In this document: piece by piece, positions 1 through 9,924 of the stretch | Layout of the letters: each line of letters opens with the position of its first letter | Numbering within the stretch: the stretch's first letter is position 1 | Origin: Spectribacter hydrogenoxidans | GTDB taxonomy: Bacteria; Pseudomonadota; Gammaproteobacteria; Nevskiales; Salinisphaeraceae | DNA: 64,000 nucleotides | Direction of reading: 5' to 3' | Assembly (NCBI RefSeq): GCF_031846275.1 | Contig: NZ_JAVRIB010000007.1 | Location: 62,001 to 126,000 of the forward strand | The notes under the pieces: generated by a model | The model's database searches: none | Seen by the model: the letters and a program-made list of their open reading frames with translations, nothing else | What the model was told of the DNA's origin: nothing | Made by a program: the position numbers and the translations under genes

Positions 1-539
1 TCGGGGAGTTCTTCGAGTGGGGCCGGGTGCAGACCGATCCGCATTTCGGCAACTACCGCATCCGTCTGGATGAGAGCGGTGACGACCGCATCGTCCTGCT
101 GGATTTCGGTGCGGTCCGCGAATTCGAACCCACATTCCTGCAGAGCTACTTCGACATCGTGCGTGGTGCCTTTGATGACCAGCCGGAAAGGCTGGTTCGC
201 GGGGCGGTGGGTATCGGGCTGTTGCGTCCCGATTCCCCGCAACATGTGTACGACGCCTTCGTCGAGGTCGGCATGCTGATGATCGAGCCGTTCTCCGATG
301 ACGCGCCGGTGCGGCTGTTGACCGAATCGGGCGCCTACCGTTGGGGCGATTCCGACCTGCCGCGCCGCACCTCCACGGCGATCTCCCGCGCCGCCATCTC
401 GCGGTGGTTCCGCGTGCCGCCGCGCGAGATCGTGTTCCTGCATCGCCGGCTGGGCGGCGTGTTCGTGCTGCTGGCCGTGTTGCGCAGCCACATCCAGGGC
501 CGGCCACTGCTGAAGGATTACCTCTCGCGCCTGTCGTAG
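1..539 (+). CDS. ABC1/UbiB-like atypical kinase, C-terminal part (5' end outside window)
   Basis: The reading frame is already open at the left edge, so only the last ~178 residues are present. The remnant carries the DPHFGNY stretch, matching the DPHPGN catalytic motif of the ABC1/ADCK/UbiB family, followed by LLDFGAV, the Mg-binding DFG-type motif. The rest is the helical C-lobe. Family members are membrane-associated atypical ATPases/kinases; UbiB supports ubiquinone synthesis, but several paralogous subfamilies exist and the N-terminal signature (KxGQ) is outside the window, so I do not assign ubiB. The next gene starts 51 bases downstream on the same strand. Family call is firm, subfamily is not. 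Confidence 0.85.
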   Translation, partial: GEFFEWGRVQTDPHFGNYRIRLDESGDDRIVLLDFGAVREFEPTFLQSYFDIVRGAFDDQPERLVRGAVGIGLLRPDSPQHVYDAFVEVGMLMIEPFSDDAPVRLLTESGAYRWGDSDLPRRTSTAISRAAISRWFRVPPREIVFLHRRLGGVFVLLAVLRSHIQGRPLLKDYLSRLS

Positions 540-590
540 CTGCCGCCCGGGGGTGGAATCTGCTAGGATTCGCGCCGCTCAGGAGGGGCC

Positions 591-1082
591 ATGCAGACGT
601 CAGAAACCCAGTATCTGGATCACAGCGCCGAGCAGGTGCTTGGCCTGTTCACCACCCGCGACTACTTCGTTCAGAAGTACGAACGCCTGGGCGCCACCGA
701 TATCCGGGTTCTCGACTGTCAGGACGATGGCGACCACTTCACCATCACCGTATTCCAGAAGGTGCCCCAGAACACGCCGCTGCCCGGTTTTCTCAAGAAA
801 CTGGTGGGGCCCCGCATCGGTATTACCCAGACCGACCGCTGGCAGCGTTCCACCCGCCAGGGTCAGCTCGACGTGGTGTTGCAGGCCGCACCGGTCAAGG
901 TGGGTGTGGCGCTGGCGCTGGCCGAAGCGGACAACGGCAGCCGGCTGGATCTGACCTATGACATCCACGCCCCGGTGCCGCTGATCGGCGGCCGCATCGA
1001 GAAGTTTCTTGCCGGTGACGTGATCGCGCGTACCAATACCGATCTGGACGAGACGCGGAAAATGCTTGCGGAGGGGTTGTGA
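591..1082 (+). CDS. DUF2505 family protein (SRPBCC-like fold)
   Basis: 163-residue soluble protein with no signal peptide or membrane segment. The sequence pattern, alternating beta strands with an N-terminal helix (HSAEQVLGLFTTRDYFVQKY), resembles the DUF2505 family, which is thought to adopt a START/SRPBCC-type hydrophobic-ligand fold. A strong Shine-Dalgarno (aggagg) lies about 6 bases before the ATG. The stop codon overlaps the GTG start of the next gene, indicating translational coupling. No catalytic residues are evident; ligand and role are unknown. Family assignment is by recollection of family features, not by a search. Confidence 0.75.
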   Translation: MQTSETQYLDHSAEQVLGLFTTRDYFVQKYERLGATDIRVLDCQDDGDHFTITVFQKVPQNTPLPGFLKKLVGPRIGITQTDRWQRSTRQGQLDVVLQAAPVKVGVALALAEADNGSRLDLTYDIHAPVPLIGGRIEKFLAGDVIARTNTDLDETRKMLAEGL

Positions 1083-1312
1083 GCGACGACAGACATCGGG
1101 ACGACTCGCGGGAGGACCGCCCGCCCAGCCTCGGCCAGACCGTGGTGAGCGTGCTTGCCGCCTTCTTCGGGGTGCAGAGCAGCGCCAACCGGGAGCGGGA
1201 TTTCACCCGCGGCCGGCCGATCCATTTCATCCTGATCGGCCTGGTGGCCACGGTGGCCTTCATTCTGGCGCTGGTACTGATCGTGCGCCTGATTCTGGCC
1301 ACGGCTGCCTGA
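1079..1312 (+). CDS. DUF2970 small membrane protein
   Basis: 77-residue protein starting at a GTG that overlaps the stop of the upstream gene. The N-terminal ~20 residues are charged, a conserved-looking central stretch (VVSVLAAFFGVQSSANRERDF) follows, and one transmembrane helix spans about residues 51-74 (FILIGLVATVAFILALVLIVRLIL). This layout is typical of DUF2970, a family of short single-pass inner-membrane proteins common in proteobacteria with no known role. It is likely the last gene of a short operon with the DUF2505 gene. Confidence 0.75.
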   Translation: MSDDRHRDDSREDRPPSLGQTVVSVLAAFFGVQSSANRERDFTRGRPIHFILIGLVATVAFILALVLIVRLILATAA

Positions 1313-1345
1313 CGCCAGCGCCGACTGACGATACCGCCGCACACG

Positions 1346-1377
1346 AAAAAGGCCGGCCACCACGCGGTGACCGGCCT
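1346..1377 (-). terminator. Intrinsic terminator of the aldehyde dehydrogenase gene
   Basis: Twelve-base arms aggccggccacc / ggtgaccggcct with one mismatch and a 4-base loop. On the minus strand the hairpin is followed by five T. It sits 45 bases past the aldehyde dehydrogenase stop and could also work weakly for the convergent DUF2970 gene. Confidence 0.75.
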
Positions 1378-1421
1378 CGCCGCCCGGCGGGTCGCGCCGG
1401 GCGAAAGCGACGGTATCAGCC

Positions 1422-2933
1422 TCAGAGGCCGACGGTGACCGTCTTCGTCTCCAGGTAGTTGTTGAGCACCTGGGCGCCCATCTCGCGGCCCCAGCCGGAC
1501 TGCTTGTAACCACCGAACGGCAGCGCCGCATCGAACACGTTGTAGCAGTTCACCCACACGGTGCCCGCACGCAGGCGCGAGGCCATCTTGTGGGCTTTGC
1601 TGATGTCCTGCGTCCACACGCCGGAGGCCAGGCCATAGACGGTGTCATTGGCCCGCCGGATGAGGTCGTCGTCCGCTTCCTTGAACGGGGTGGCGGTGAC
1701 CACCGGGCCGAAGATCTCTTCCTGATAGACCTTCATGTCGTCCTTGACATCGGTGAGCACGGTGGGCTCGACGAAGTAGCCCGCGCCCTCGCCCCGGCTG
1801 CCGCCGGCCGCCGCGGTGGCGCCCTGGGTCTTGCCGGAATCGAGGAAACCGGTGACGCGCTCCAGCTGGGTGCGCGACACCAGCGGACCCATCTGGGTCT
1901 CGGTGCTCATGCCCGGACCCAGCTTGATGTTGCGGGCGATGTTGGAGATGCCCTCGACCACCTGGTCGTAGATGCCTTCCTGCACGAACAGGCGCGAGCC
2001 GGCGGCACAGCACTGGCCATGGTTGAAGAAGATGGCATGCGCCGCCCCCTCGATGGCCTTGTCGATATCGGCGTCATTCAGAATGATGTTGGGGCTCTTG
2101 CCGCCCAGCTCCAGCGATACCTTCTTGAGGTCGTTGGCGGCAGCCTCGACGATCAGGCGGCCGACCTCGGTGGAGCCGGTGAAGGCGATCTTGTCCACGT
2201 CCGGGTGGGCGGCCAGCGGTGCGCCGGCGGTCTCGCCGAAGCCGGTCAGGATGTTGACGGCGCCGTCCGGCACCCCGGCTTCCTGCATCAGCTCGGCCAG
2301 CTTGAGCACCGACAGCGGGGTTTCCTCGGCCAGCTTCATCACGATGGTGTTGCCGGTGGCCAGCGCCGGGGCCAGCTTCCAGGCTGCCATCAGCAGCGGG
2401 AAGTTCCACGGAATGATCTGGCCGCAGACGCCGATCGGTTCGCGCTTGAGGTAGCTGTGCCACTCGGCGCCCGGGGCGTAGGGGATGGTCGGGGAGATGG
2501 TCTCGCCGTTGAGCTTGGTGGCCCAGCCGGCCATGTACTGGAACATTTCGGCCGACAGCGGCACGTCCGCGGCGCGGGCGATGGTGATCGGCTTGCCGTT
2601 ATCCAGGGACTCGAGCTGCGCCAGCTCCTCCTGGTGTTCCATGATCAGGTCGCCGATCTTCCAGACGATGCGCTGACGCTCGGCCGGCGCCATCTTGCCC
2701 CAGGGGCCGTCCTCGAACGCCTTGCGGGCGGCCTTGACCGCCTTGTCCACGTCGGCCTTGCCGGCGGACTGGACGTGGGCGATGACTTCATCGGTGGACG
2801 GGTTGTAGACCTCGAAGGTCTCGCCGGACTCGGCGGCGACCCACTGGCCGCCGATGAGCATGTTGCGCGGCGAGGCGATGAAATCCTTCACGCTTGGTTC
2901 AAGCGCGACTTCCGAAGCAGCTACTGCACACAT
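1422..2933 (-). CDS. NAD(P)-dependent aldehyde dehydrogenase
   Basis: 503-residue class-typical ALDH oxidising an aldehyde to its acid. Visible hallmarks: PWNFPLLMAAWK (active-site Asn region), the LELGGKSP motif with the general-base Glu, and the catalytic Cys in NHGQCCAAG (second Cys, about residue 309). The C-terminal PFGGYKQSGWGRE motif is intact. It looks closer to the ALDH1/2-like or phenylacetaldehyde/betaine-type branch than to AcoD, so the substrate is left open. The start ATG has an excellent Shine-Dalgarno (aaggagg). A sigma-54 promoter match lies about 110 bases upstream and a divergent AcoR-type activator gene follows. Next to the PQQ genes, oxidation of aldehydes made by a quinoprotein alcohol dehydrogenase is a reasonable inference. 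Confidence 0.95.
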   Translation of the reverse strand: MCAVAASEVALEPSVKDFIASPRNMLIGGQWVAAESGETFEVYNPSTDEVIAHVQSAGKADVDKAVKAARKAFEDGPWGKMAPAERQRIVWKIGDLIMEHQEELAQLESLDNGKPITIARAADVPLSAEMFQYMAGWATKLNGETISPTIPYAPGAEWHSYLKREPIGVCGQIIPWNFPLLMAAWKLAPALATGNTIVMKLAEETPLSVLKLAELMQEAGVPDGAVNILTGFGETAGAPLAAHPDVDKIAFTGSTEVGRLIVEAAANDLKKVSLELGGKSPNIILNDADIDKAIEGAAHAIFFNHGQCCAAGSRLFVQEGIYDQVVEGISNIARNIKLGPGMSTETQMGPLVSRTQLERVTGFLDSGKTQGATAAAGGSRGEGAGYFVEPTVLTDVKDDMKVYQEEIFGPVVTATPFKEADDDLIRRANDTVYGLASGVWTQDISKAHKMASRLRAGTVWVNCYNVFDAALPFGGYKQSGWGREMGAQVLNNYLETKTVTVGL

Positions 2934-3040
2934 AAGGGATACTCCTCCTTGATTATTCGAACGTGACGTACGGCACGCGGCCGTCTTCTCGCTTGCAGCG
3001 ATCTTCCGCCGCTGCTGGCGTGTGACCGTCCGCTAGGTAT

Positions 3041-3056
3041 AGCAAAATCCGGACCA
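3041..3056 (-). promoter_or_regulatory. Sigma-54 (-24/-12) promoter of the aldehyde dehydrogenase gene
   Basis: Minus-strand sequence TGGTCCGGATTTTGCT matches TGGCACGN4TTGCW at 10 of 12 defined positions, with the invariant GG and GC exactly spaced. Predicted transcription start near 3031, giving a ~98-base leader. Placement in front of a gene divergent from a sigma-54 activator supports it. Confidence 0.75.
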
Positions 3057-3208
3057 CGCGACAACGCACCCGCAACCCCCTTCCTCCGACCGCAGTCTGC
3101 CCGCGAGTGTTCCACTTATGGGGCATCGCGGGCGCGGTTGTGGACGAGGCGGGACAGCCCGGCGCCTGGCCGTCAGCATATCGGGACAGGTGAGGCATAA
3201 TACACACA

Positions 3209-3232
3209 GGTGGTTGCAGTGATGCGACCACC
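3209..3232. promoter_or_regulatory. Candidate upstream activator site (palindrome) for the AcoR-like regulator
   Basis: Arms GGTGGTTGCA and TGCGACCACC match as inverted repeat at 9 of 10 positions, separated by gtga. It lies about 150 bases upstream of the sigma-54 promoter of the aldehyde dehydrogenase, the usual distance for an enhancer-like site. It differs from the CTGGCCA palindromes near the pqq genes, suggesting a different regulator, most simply the adjacent AcoR-like protein. Confidence 0.5.
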
Positions 3233-3330
3233 GGGTGCGTAATAACGGTGACAGCAAGATCTGCCGTCAAGGCAGGCGATGAACACAAGCCGCGGCCCGC
3301 CAGCGGGCCCGTCGGGAGGAGACCGCCATC

Positions 3331-5322
<1,992 letters not shown>

Positions 5323-5338
5323 ATCCGCGGCAGGTGGC

Positions 5339-5356
5339 CTGGCCACTAGTGGCCAG
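5339..5356. promoter_or_regulatory. CTGGCCA palindrome upstream of pqqB (candidate enhancer site)
   Basis: CTGGCCACTAGTGGCCAG is a perfect 18-base palindrome. It lies 86 bases upstream of the sigma-54 promoter match of pqqB. An almost identical palindrome (17 of 18 bases) occurs at 10229-10246 upstream of the pqqA promoter. Confidence 0.65.
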
Positions 5357-5441
5357 CAGACGCGCCACCGAACCGCCGTCTGCCGGTGTCCGGTGAGGGT
5401 TGAAGCCCGCTATCCGGCGGTTTTGCGCGAGATGCGACCAG

Positions 5442-5457
5442 TGGCATGGTCCGTGCT
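5442..5457 (+). promoter_or_regulatory. Sigma-54 (-24/-12) promoter of pqqBCD
   Basis: TGGCATGGTCCGTGCT matches TGGCACGN4TTGCW at 10 of 12 positions with correct GG/GC spacing. Predicted start of transcription near 5469, about 45 bases before the pqqB GTG. Confidence 0.7.
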
Positions 5458-5513
5458 GCGGCATAGCCGCCGCGAGGCGCGGTTATCGATTCAACAAGAC
5501 AAGGAAGGCTCTG

Positions 5514-6431
5514 GTGCGAGTTCATGTTCTGGGTTCGGCGGCGGGTGGCGGATTCCCGCAGTGGAACTGCAACAGCGGCAACAATCAGCGACTACACGAG
5601 GGCACGACGCGGGCGCAGGCGCGCACCCAGTCGTCGATCACGGTCAGCGCGGATGGCGAGCGCTGGGTGCTGATCAACGTTTCCCCGGATGTGCGCCAGC
5701 AGGTCATCGGTTTTCCCGGCCTGCGACCGGCGCCGGGCACGCGCGAGACCGGCATCGCCGCCATCGTGCTGATCGACAGCCAGATCGACCACACCGCCGG
5801 GCTGCTGGTGTTGCGCGAGGGCGCGCCGCTCAACGTCTGGTCCACTGAGCCGGTGCGCGAGGATCTGTCCACCGGGCTGCCGCTGTTCAAGCTGCTGGAA
5901 CACTACTGCACGGTGAACTGGAACGAGATTTCCCTGCAGCAGCCCGAATTCCGGATTCCCCAGGCGCCCGGGCTGGCGTTCCGTGCGATCCAGCTGGAAT
6001 CGGCCGCGCCCCCGTATTCGCCGCATCGCAATGATCCGGACCCGAACCGGGGTGACAACATCGGCCTGCTGATCACCGATGAACGCACCGGTGGCAAGCT
6101 GTTCTACGCCCCGGGCCTGGGCAAGACCGGCCCCGGCGTTGCCGATGCCATGGCCGCGGCCGACTGCATGCTGGTGGACGGTTCATTCTTCTACGAGGAC
6201 GAGATGGTGCGCATGAGCGTGGGCACCAAACCGGCGTCGGCGATGGGACATCTGCGCCAGTCCGGCCCCGGCGGCATGCTGGAGCTGCTCGGGGACTATC
6301 CGGACAAGCGCCGGGTGCTGATCCACATCAACAACACCAACCCCATCCTCGATCCGGATTCCCCGGAGCGGGCCGAGGTGGAAGCCGCCGGTGTCGAGGT
6401 GGCGTATGACGGGTTGGATATCGAGTTATGA
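5514..6431 (+). CDS. pqqB: PqqB, pyrroloquinoline quinone biosynthesis protein B
   Basis: 305 residues from the GTG at 5514, chosen because VRVHVLGSAAGGGFPQWNC is the standard PqqB N-terminus and aaggaagg stands just before it; a longer frame from 5400 would run through the promoter. PqqB is a metallo-beta-lactamase-fold protein that hydroxylates the cross-linked Glu-Tyr intermediate. Visible family stretches include IDSQIDHTAGLL (metal-binding region) and LPLFKLLEHYCTVNWNEI. The stop overlaps the pqqC ATG (ATGA). First gene of pqqBCD. No frameshift or missing motif noticed. Confidence 0.97.
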   Translation: MRVHVLGSAAGGGFPQWNCNSGNNQRLHEGTTRAQARTQSSITVSADGERWVLINVSPDVRQQVIGFPGLRPAPGTRETGIAAIVLIDSQIDHTAGLLVLREGAPLNVWSTEPVREDLSTGLPLFKLLEHYCTVNWNEISLQQPEFRIPQAPGLAFRAIQLESAAPPYSPHRNDPDPNRGDNIGLLITDERTGGKLFYAPGLGKTGPGVADAMAAADCMLVDGSFFYEDEMVRMSVGTKPASAMGHLRQSGPGGMLELLGDYPDKRRVLIHINNTNPILDPDSPERAEVEAAGVEVAYDGLDIEL

Positions 6432-7153
6432 GCGAGCCCTGGCCAAAGGATGAATTCGAACGTCGGCTGCGCGCCAAGGGTGCGCGTTATCACATCCATC
6501 ATCCGTTTCACCAGATGATGCATGCTGGTGAATGCACCCGGGAGCAGATCCAGGGCTGGGTGATCAACCGGTTTTATTACCAGATCAGCATTCCGATCAA
6601 GGACGCCAATCTGCTGGCCAACTGCCCCGACCCGGATGTGCGCCGGGAGTGGGTGCAACGCATTATCGACCACGACGGCGCACCCGGCGAAGTTGGCGGC
6701 ATCGAGGCCTGGCTGGCACTGGGCGAGGCCGTCGGCGTCAGCCGCGAGACCCTCTGGTCGCAGAAGCAGGTGTTGCCGGGGGTTCGCTTTGCGGTGGACG
6801 CCTACGTCAACTTCGTGCGCCGGGTACCCTGGCAGGAGGCCGCCTGTTCGTCACTGACCGAGCTGTTCGCCCCGGAAATCCACAAGCAGCGCCTCACCGG
6901 CTGGCCCGATCACTACCCCTGGATCGACGCCGAGGGCCTGTCCTACTTCCGCAAGCGGCTGTCCGAGGCCCGGCGTGACGTGGAACATGGCCTCGATCTT
7001 ACCCTGGCGTATTTCCGCACCCGGGCCGACCAGGAGCGGGCGCTGGACATCCTGCAGTTCAAGCTGGATGTGCTCTGGGCCATGTTGGACGCCATGACCA
7101 TGGCCTACGTGCACCACACGCCCCCCTATTTCAACTGCGACGAGGCTAGCTGA
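6428..7153 (+). CDS. pqqC: PqqC, pyrroloquinoline-quinone synthase
   Basis: 241 residues, normal length for this cofactorless oxidase that carries out the last ring closure and eight-electron oxidation giving PQQ. The active-site-lining segments are present: YHIHHPFHQMMHAGE, QGWVINRFYYQISIPIKDA and IIDHDG near the N-terminal half, and YFRKRLSEARRDVEHGL later. All-helical TenA-like fold expected in the cytoplasm. Starts inside the pqqB stop and ends overlapping the pqqD start by one base, so the three genes are translationally coupled. Confidence 0.97.
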   Translation: MSEPWPKDEFERRLRAKGARYHIHHPFHQMMHAGECTREQIQGWVINRFYYQISIPIKDANLLANCPDPDVRREWVQRIIDHDGAPGEVGGIEAWLALGEAVGVSRETLWSQKQVLPGVRFAVDAYVNFVRRVPWQEAACSSLTELFAPEIHKQRLTGWPDHYPWIDAEGLSYFRKRLSEARRDVEHGLDLTLAYFRTRADQERALDILQFKLDVLWAMLDAMTMAYVHHTPPYFNCDEAS

Positions 7154-7431
7154 TGGCCGAGACGATCGATCTGAGCCGGCCGAAGCTGGCGCGCACCCAC
7201 CGCATGCAGTGGGAGGAAGCCCAGAACTGCTACGTGCTGCTGTATCCGGAGGGCATGGTCACGCTCAATAACAGCGCGCAGGAGATTCTCAGCCGCTGCG
7301 ACGGGGAGAAAACCGTCAGCGATATCGTTGCTGAACTGCAGGCCGCATTCCCGGGCAACTCGCTGGAGGACGACGTGTTCGAGTTCGTCCGGCTGGCCAG
7401 CCAGCAGGGGTGGATCGAACTCGATCCCTGA
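7153..7431 (+). CDS. pqqD: PqqD, peptide chaperone for PqqA
   Basis: 92-residue winged-helix-like RiPP recognition protein that binds the PqqA leader and presents it to PqqE. The typical segments QNCYVLLYPEGMVTLNNSAQEILSRCDGEKTV and the C-terminal helix are intact. It is a free-standing protein, not fused to PqqC or PqqE as in some species. Last gene of pqqBCD; the convergent deacetylase-like gene ends only 12 bases away and no separate terminator is visible. Confidence 0.95.
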   Translation: MAETIDLSRPKLARTHRMQWEEAQNCYVLLYPEGMVTLNNSAQEILSRCDGEKTVSDIVAELQAAFPGNSLEDDVFEFVRLASQQGWIELDP

Positions 7432-7443
7432 TCGCCGGGTCGG

Positions 7444-8364
7444 TTACAGCCCGGCCAGCACGCGGACGTGGGCGGCGGCACTCTCGCCCAGCGCGTCGAG
7501 ATCGTAGCCGCCTTCCAGCACCGAGGTGACCGGCACGTCCGGTCCCACCGCGTCGATTACCGCCCCGGTGACCCAGGCGAAATCCCCGGCCGTCAGTTCG
7601 AGGCTGGCCAGCGGATCGGCGCTGTGGGCATCGAACCCGGCGGAGAAGATCACCAGTTGCGGTTGCCAGCGCGCCAGCAGATCCAGCCAGTCGCGGGTGA
7701 TGGTGCGACGAAAGCCGTCGCCGTCGGTGCCGGCATCCAGTGGCGTCTTCACGATGTGTCCCGGTTCCTGCGCCAGGCTGGAATAGGGGAACAGCGGATG
7801 CTGGAAACTGGAGGCGTAGCAGAGCCGCTTCTCGCCGCGGACGATGTCCTCCGTGCCGTTGCCGTGGTGCACGTCGAAATCCAGTACGGCGACACGGTCG
7901 AGCTGGTAGGCATCCAGTGCGTGGAAAGCCGATAGCGCCACCGCATTGAACAGGCAGAATCCCATCGCGCGATCGCGCTCGGCATGGTGCCCGGGCGGGC
8001 GGATGTTGCAGAAGGCGCGGCTCGGGCCGTCGCCGGCCATCACGTAGTCCACGGCCGCGACCGTCGCGCCGCAGGCAGCCAGGGTGGCATCCAGGCTGCC
8101 GGGGCTCATGGCGGTATCCGGGTCGAGGGATACGCGCCCGCGTCGCGGTGAGGCGGCGGCGATGTCCCGCACGTAGGCCGGATCGTGAATGCGGTTGATC
8201 TGATCGAGGGCCACCGGCGCGACCGCCGGCTTGTCCAGCAGATCCAGCAGGCCTTCGGCGATCAGCCGGTCACGTACGGCGCCCAGCCGCTGTGGTCGCT
8301 CGGGGTGGTAGGGGCCCGGTTCGTGCTCGCCGCAGGCGGGGTGGCTCAAGTACGCGCAGTTCAT
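7444..8364 (-). CDS. Histone deacetylase-family amidohydrolase (AcuC/HdaH-like)
   Basis: 306 residues. Diagnostic motifs of the arginase/deacetylase fold are seen: RPPGHHAERDRAMGFCLFN (tandem catalytic His), VLDFDVHHGNGTED (zinc-binding Asp/His) and SAGFDAHSADPLA (second zinc Asp). Bacterial relatives deacetylate small amines, polyamines or proteins; AcuC reverses acetylation of acetyl-CoA synthetase. A link with acetate made from aldehyde oxidation is tempting but only inferred. It lies between pqqD and pqqE, convergent to pqqBCD and in the same direction as pqqE but separated from it by ~290 bases and a hairpin. No start-proximal Shine-Dalgarno is obvious. Confidence 0.92.
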   Translation of the reverse strand: MNCAYLSHPACGEHEPGPYHPERPQRLGAVRDRLIAEGLLDLLDKPAVAPVALDQINRIHDPAYVRDIAAASPRRGRVSLDPDTAMSPGSLDATLAACGATVAAVDYVMAGDGPSRAFCNIRPPGHHAERDRAMGFCLFNAVALSAFHALDAYQLDRVAVLDFDVHHGNGTEDIVRGEKRLCYASSFQHPLFPYSSLAQEPGHIVKTPLDAGTDGDGFRRTITRDWLDLLARWQPQLVIFSAGFDAHSADPLASLELTAGDFAWVTGAVIDAVGPDVPVTSVLEGGYDLDALGESAAAHVRVLAGL

Positions 8365-8539
8365 CGCGCGAGATTAGCCCGAATAGTTCACGAGGGCGAC
8401 GGGCGCTGCGCCGCCAGCGATTGACCGCATGAATCTGTCCTTGTGTTCTCTGCCTTTCGCGATGGTGCCGGCGCACACCCGCGCCCGTCTATCACGGCGC
8501 TTGCGGTTTCTCGCGGTGCTGGGCACCTGCCCTTCGCTA

Positions 8540-8563
8540 AAACCCTAGCTACGGCTAGGGTTT
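8540..8563 (-). terminator. Hairpin terminator downstream of pqqE
   Basis: Perfect 10-base arms aaaccctagc / gctagggttt around a 4-base loop. On the minus strand the 3' arm ends in a run of four T. It lies ~95 bases past the pqqE stop in the 294-base gap before the deacetylase-like gene, so the pqqA-pqqE transcript probably ends here. Nothing else in that gap (8365-8658) looks coding. Confidence 0.6.
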
Positions 8564-8658
8564 ACGCTCCAGGACGGCACCCAGCTTGCTGCGAATTCCG
8601 CAATCACTCGTGATCCCTCATGAACTATCCGGGCCCGCACGAGCGGTCCTGAAGACGC

Positions 8659-9852
8659 CTAGAAGTTCGCGCTCTTGCTGATTGGCTCGCCGTCGACCAG
8701 CCCCTGAAGCCGCTTGGAGTTCTTGGGATTGCGGAAGATCAGCGGCTGCGCGGCGGCTTCGCCGGGGTCGCGTTCGTTGGCCTTGGCCACTGCGTCCGTT
8801 ACCACATGGTGATCGGGTGATTTGCTGCAGACCGGATCGGCGGCGTACATGTCGCCGGTGAGTATGTAGGCTTGGCAGCGGCAGCCGCCGTAATCCTTGA
8901 ACCGTTCGTCGCAGCTGCGGCAGGGCTCCTTCATCCAGTCGAGCCCGCGGAACATGTTGAAGGCGTCGGACTCGCACCAGATTTCGTCGATGCTGTGGTC
9001 CTTCACGTTGGGAAAGTCGATGTTCGGCAGCTGCCGGGCGGCGTGGCAGGGCAGGGCCATACCGTCGGGCGTGATGGTCAGGAAGATGTCACCCCAGCCG
9101 CTCATGCAGGCCTTGGGGCGGTCCTCGTAGTAGTCGGGCACCACATAGTAGAGCTTCATGCGGTTGCCCAGCCGTTCGCGGTATTCGTTGGTCACGCGCT
9201 CGGCATGCGCCAGCTGCTCCCGGGTGGGCAGCAGGGCGTCCTTGTTCTCCAGCGCCCAGCCGTAGTACTGGGTGTTGGCCAGCTCGACGTAGTCGGCCTC
9301 GAGCGTCTCGGCCATGTCGAGGATCTCGGCGATGTCGTCGATGTTCTTCCGGTGCAGCACGATGTTGAGCACCATCGGGTAGCCATGCGCCTTGATGCGC
9401 CGGGCCATCTCCTTCTTCTGTTCGAAGCTGGAGGTGCCGCCGAGGAAGTCGTTGAGCTGTTCGTTGGAAGCCTGGAAGCTGATCTGGATGTGATCCAGGC
9501 CGGCCTCGTGCAAGCGGCCCACTCGCTCGTCATCCATACCGACGCCGGAGGTGATCAGATTGGTGTAGTAACCCAGCCGGTGGCCTTCGGCCACGATCGC
9601 CTCGAGATCCCTGCGCACCAGCGGTTCGCCGCCGGACAGACCGAGCTGGGTGGCGCCCATCTGGCGGGCCTCGCGCAGCACGCGAATCCAGGCATCGGTG
9701 TCGATCTCGCGACCGATGTTGGCCATTTCCGTCGGGTTGCTGCAGTAGGGGCACTGCAGGGGGCAGGCGTAGGTCAGCTCCGCCAGCAGCCACAGGGGCC
9801 TGGCAGGGCCGTTGCCGTCATGCCTTGCCGGGAGTCGCTCGACATCGATCAT
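8659..9852 (-). CDS. pqqE: PqqE, radical SAM PqqA Glu-Tyr cross-linking enzyme
   Basis: 397 residues. Radical SAM cluster CPLQCPYC at residues 30-37, followed by the SGGEPLVR S-adenosylmethionine-binding motif. The C-terminal SPASM region carries the auxiliary-cluster cysteines (CMSGWGD, LPCHAARQL, CRSCDERFKDYGGCRC). The enzyme forms the carbon-carbon bond between Glu and Tyr of PqqA. Start ATG has aggaagg upstream. It lies 72 bases downstream of pqqA on the same strand, with a strong hairpin between. It is separated from pqqBCD and on the opposite strand, an unusual split of the pathway. Confidence 0.97.
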   Translation of the reverse strand: MIDVERLPARHDGNGPARPLWLLAELTYACPLQCPYCSNPTEMANIGREIDTDAWIRVLREARQMGATQLGLSGGEPLVRRDLEAIVAEGHRLGYYTNLITSGVGMDDERVGRLHEAGLDHIQISFQASNEQLNDFLGGTSSFEQKKEMARRIKAHGYPMVLNIVLHRKNIDDIAEILDMAETLEADYVELANTQYYGWALENKDALLPTREQLAHAERVTNEYRERLGNRMKLYYVVPDYYEDRPKACMSGWGDIFLTITPDGMALPCHAARQLPNIDFPNVKDHSIDEIWCESDAFNMFRGLDWMKEPCRSCDERFKDYGGCRCQAYILTGDMYAADPVCSKSPDHHVVTDAVAKANERDPGEAAAQPLIFRNPKNSKRLQGLVDGEPISKSANF

Positions 9853-9877
9853 GGGAACCTTCCTGCGCCGGAAAGAC

Positions 9878-9902
9878 GACGGGGGCCCGTCGGGCCCCCG
9901 TC
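9878..9902 (-). promoter_or_regulatory. Stem-loop between pqqA and pqqE
   Basis: Perfect 11-base arms gacgggggccc / gggcccccgtc with a 3-base loop, followed on the minus strand by tttcc and then the pqqE Shine-Dalgarno. It could act as a partial terminator or as a stabiliser of the 3' end of the short pqqA message, giving more PqqA than PqqE. Confidence 0.6.
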
Positions 9903-9924
9903 GATAACTTCATCGACAACCGTT

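Larger units (their letters stand above)
2934..3330. other. Divergent regulatory region between aldehyde dehydrogenase and AcoR-like gene
   Basis: 397 bases without a convincing gene. It holds the Shine-Dalgarno of the aldehyde dehydrogenase gene, a sigma-54 promoter match on the minus strand (3041-3056), and a 24-base interrupted palindrome (3209-3232). A tight Shine-Dalgarno (ggaggag) precedes the activator ATG. Short open frames here overlap one another on both strands and look non-coding. Confidence 0.7.

Noticed and set aside
27..539. A GTG at position 27 as start of the first gene
   Set aside because: The frame is open to the left edge with GEFFEWGR continuing before it, and a complete ABC1 protein needs several hundred more N-terminal residues.
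8426..8441. Possible sigma-54 promoter before the deacetylase-like gene (minus strand)
   Set aside because: GG and TGC have the right spacing, but the CAC element is absent and no palindrome is nearby, so the match is too weak to call.
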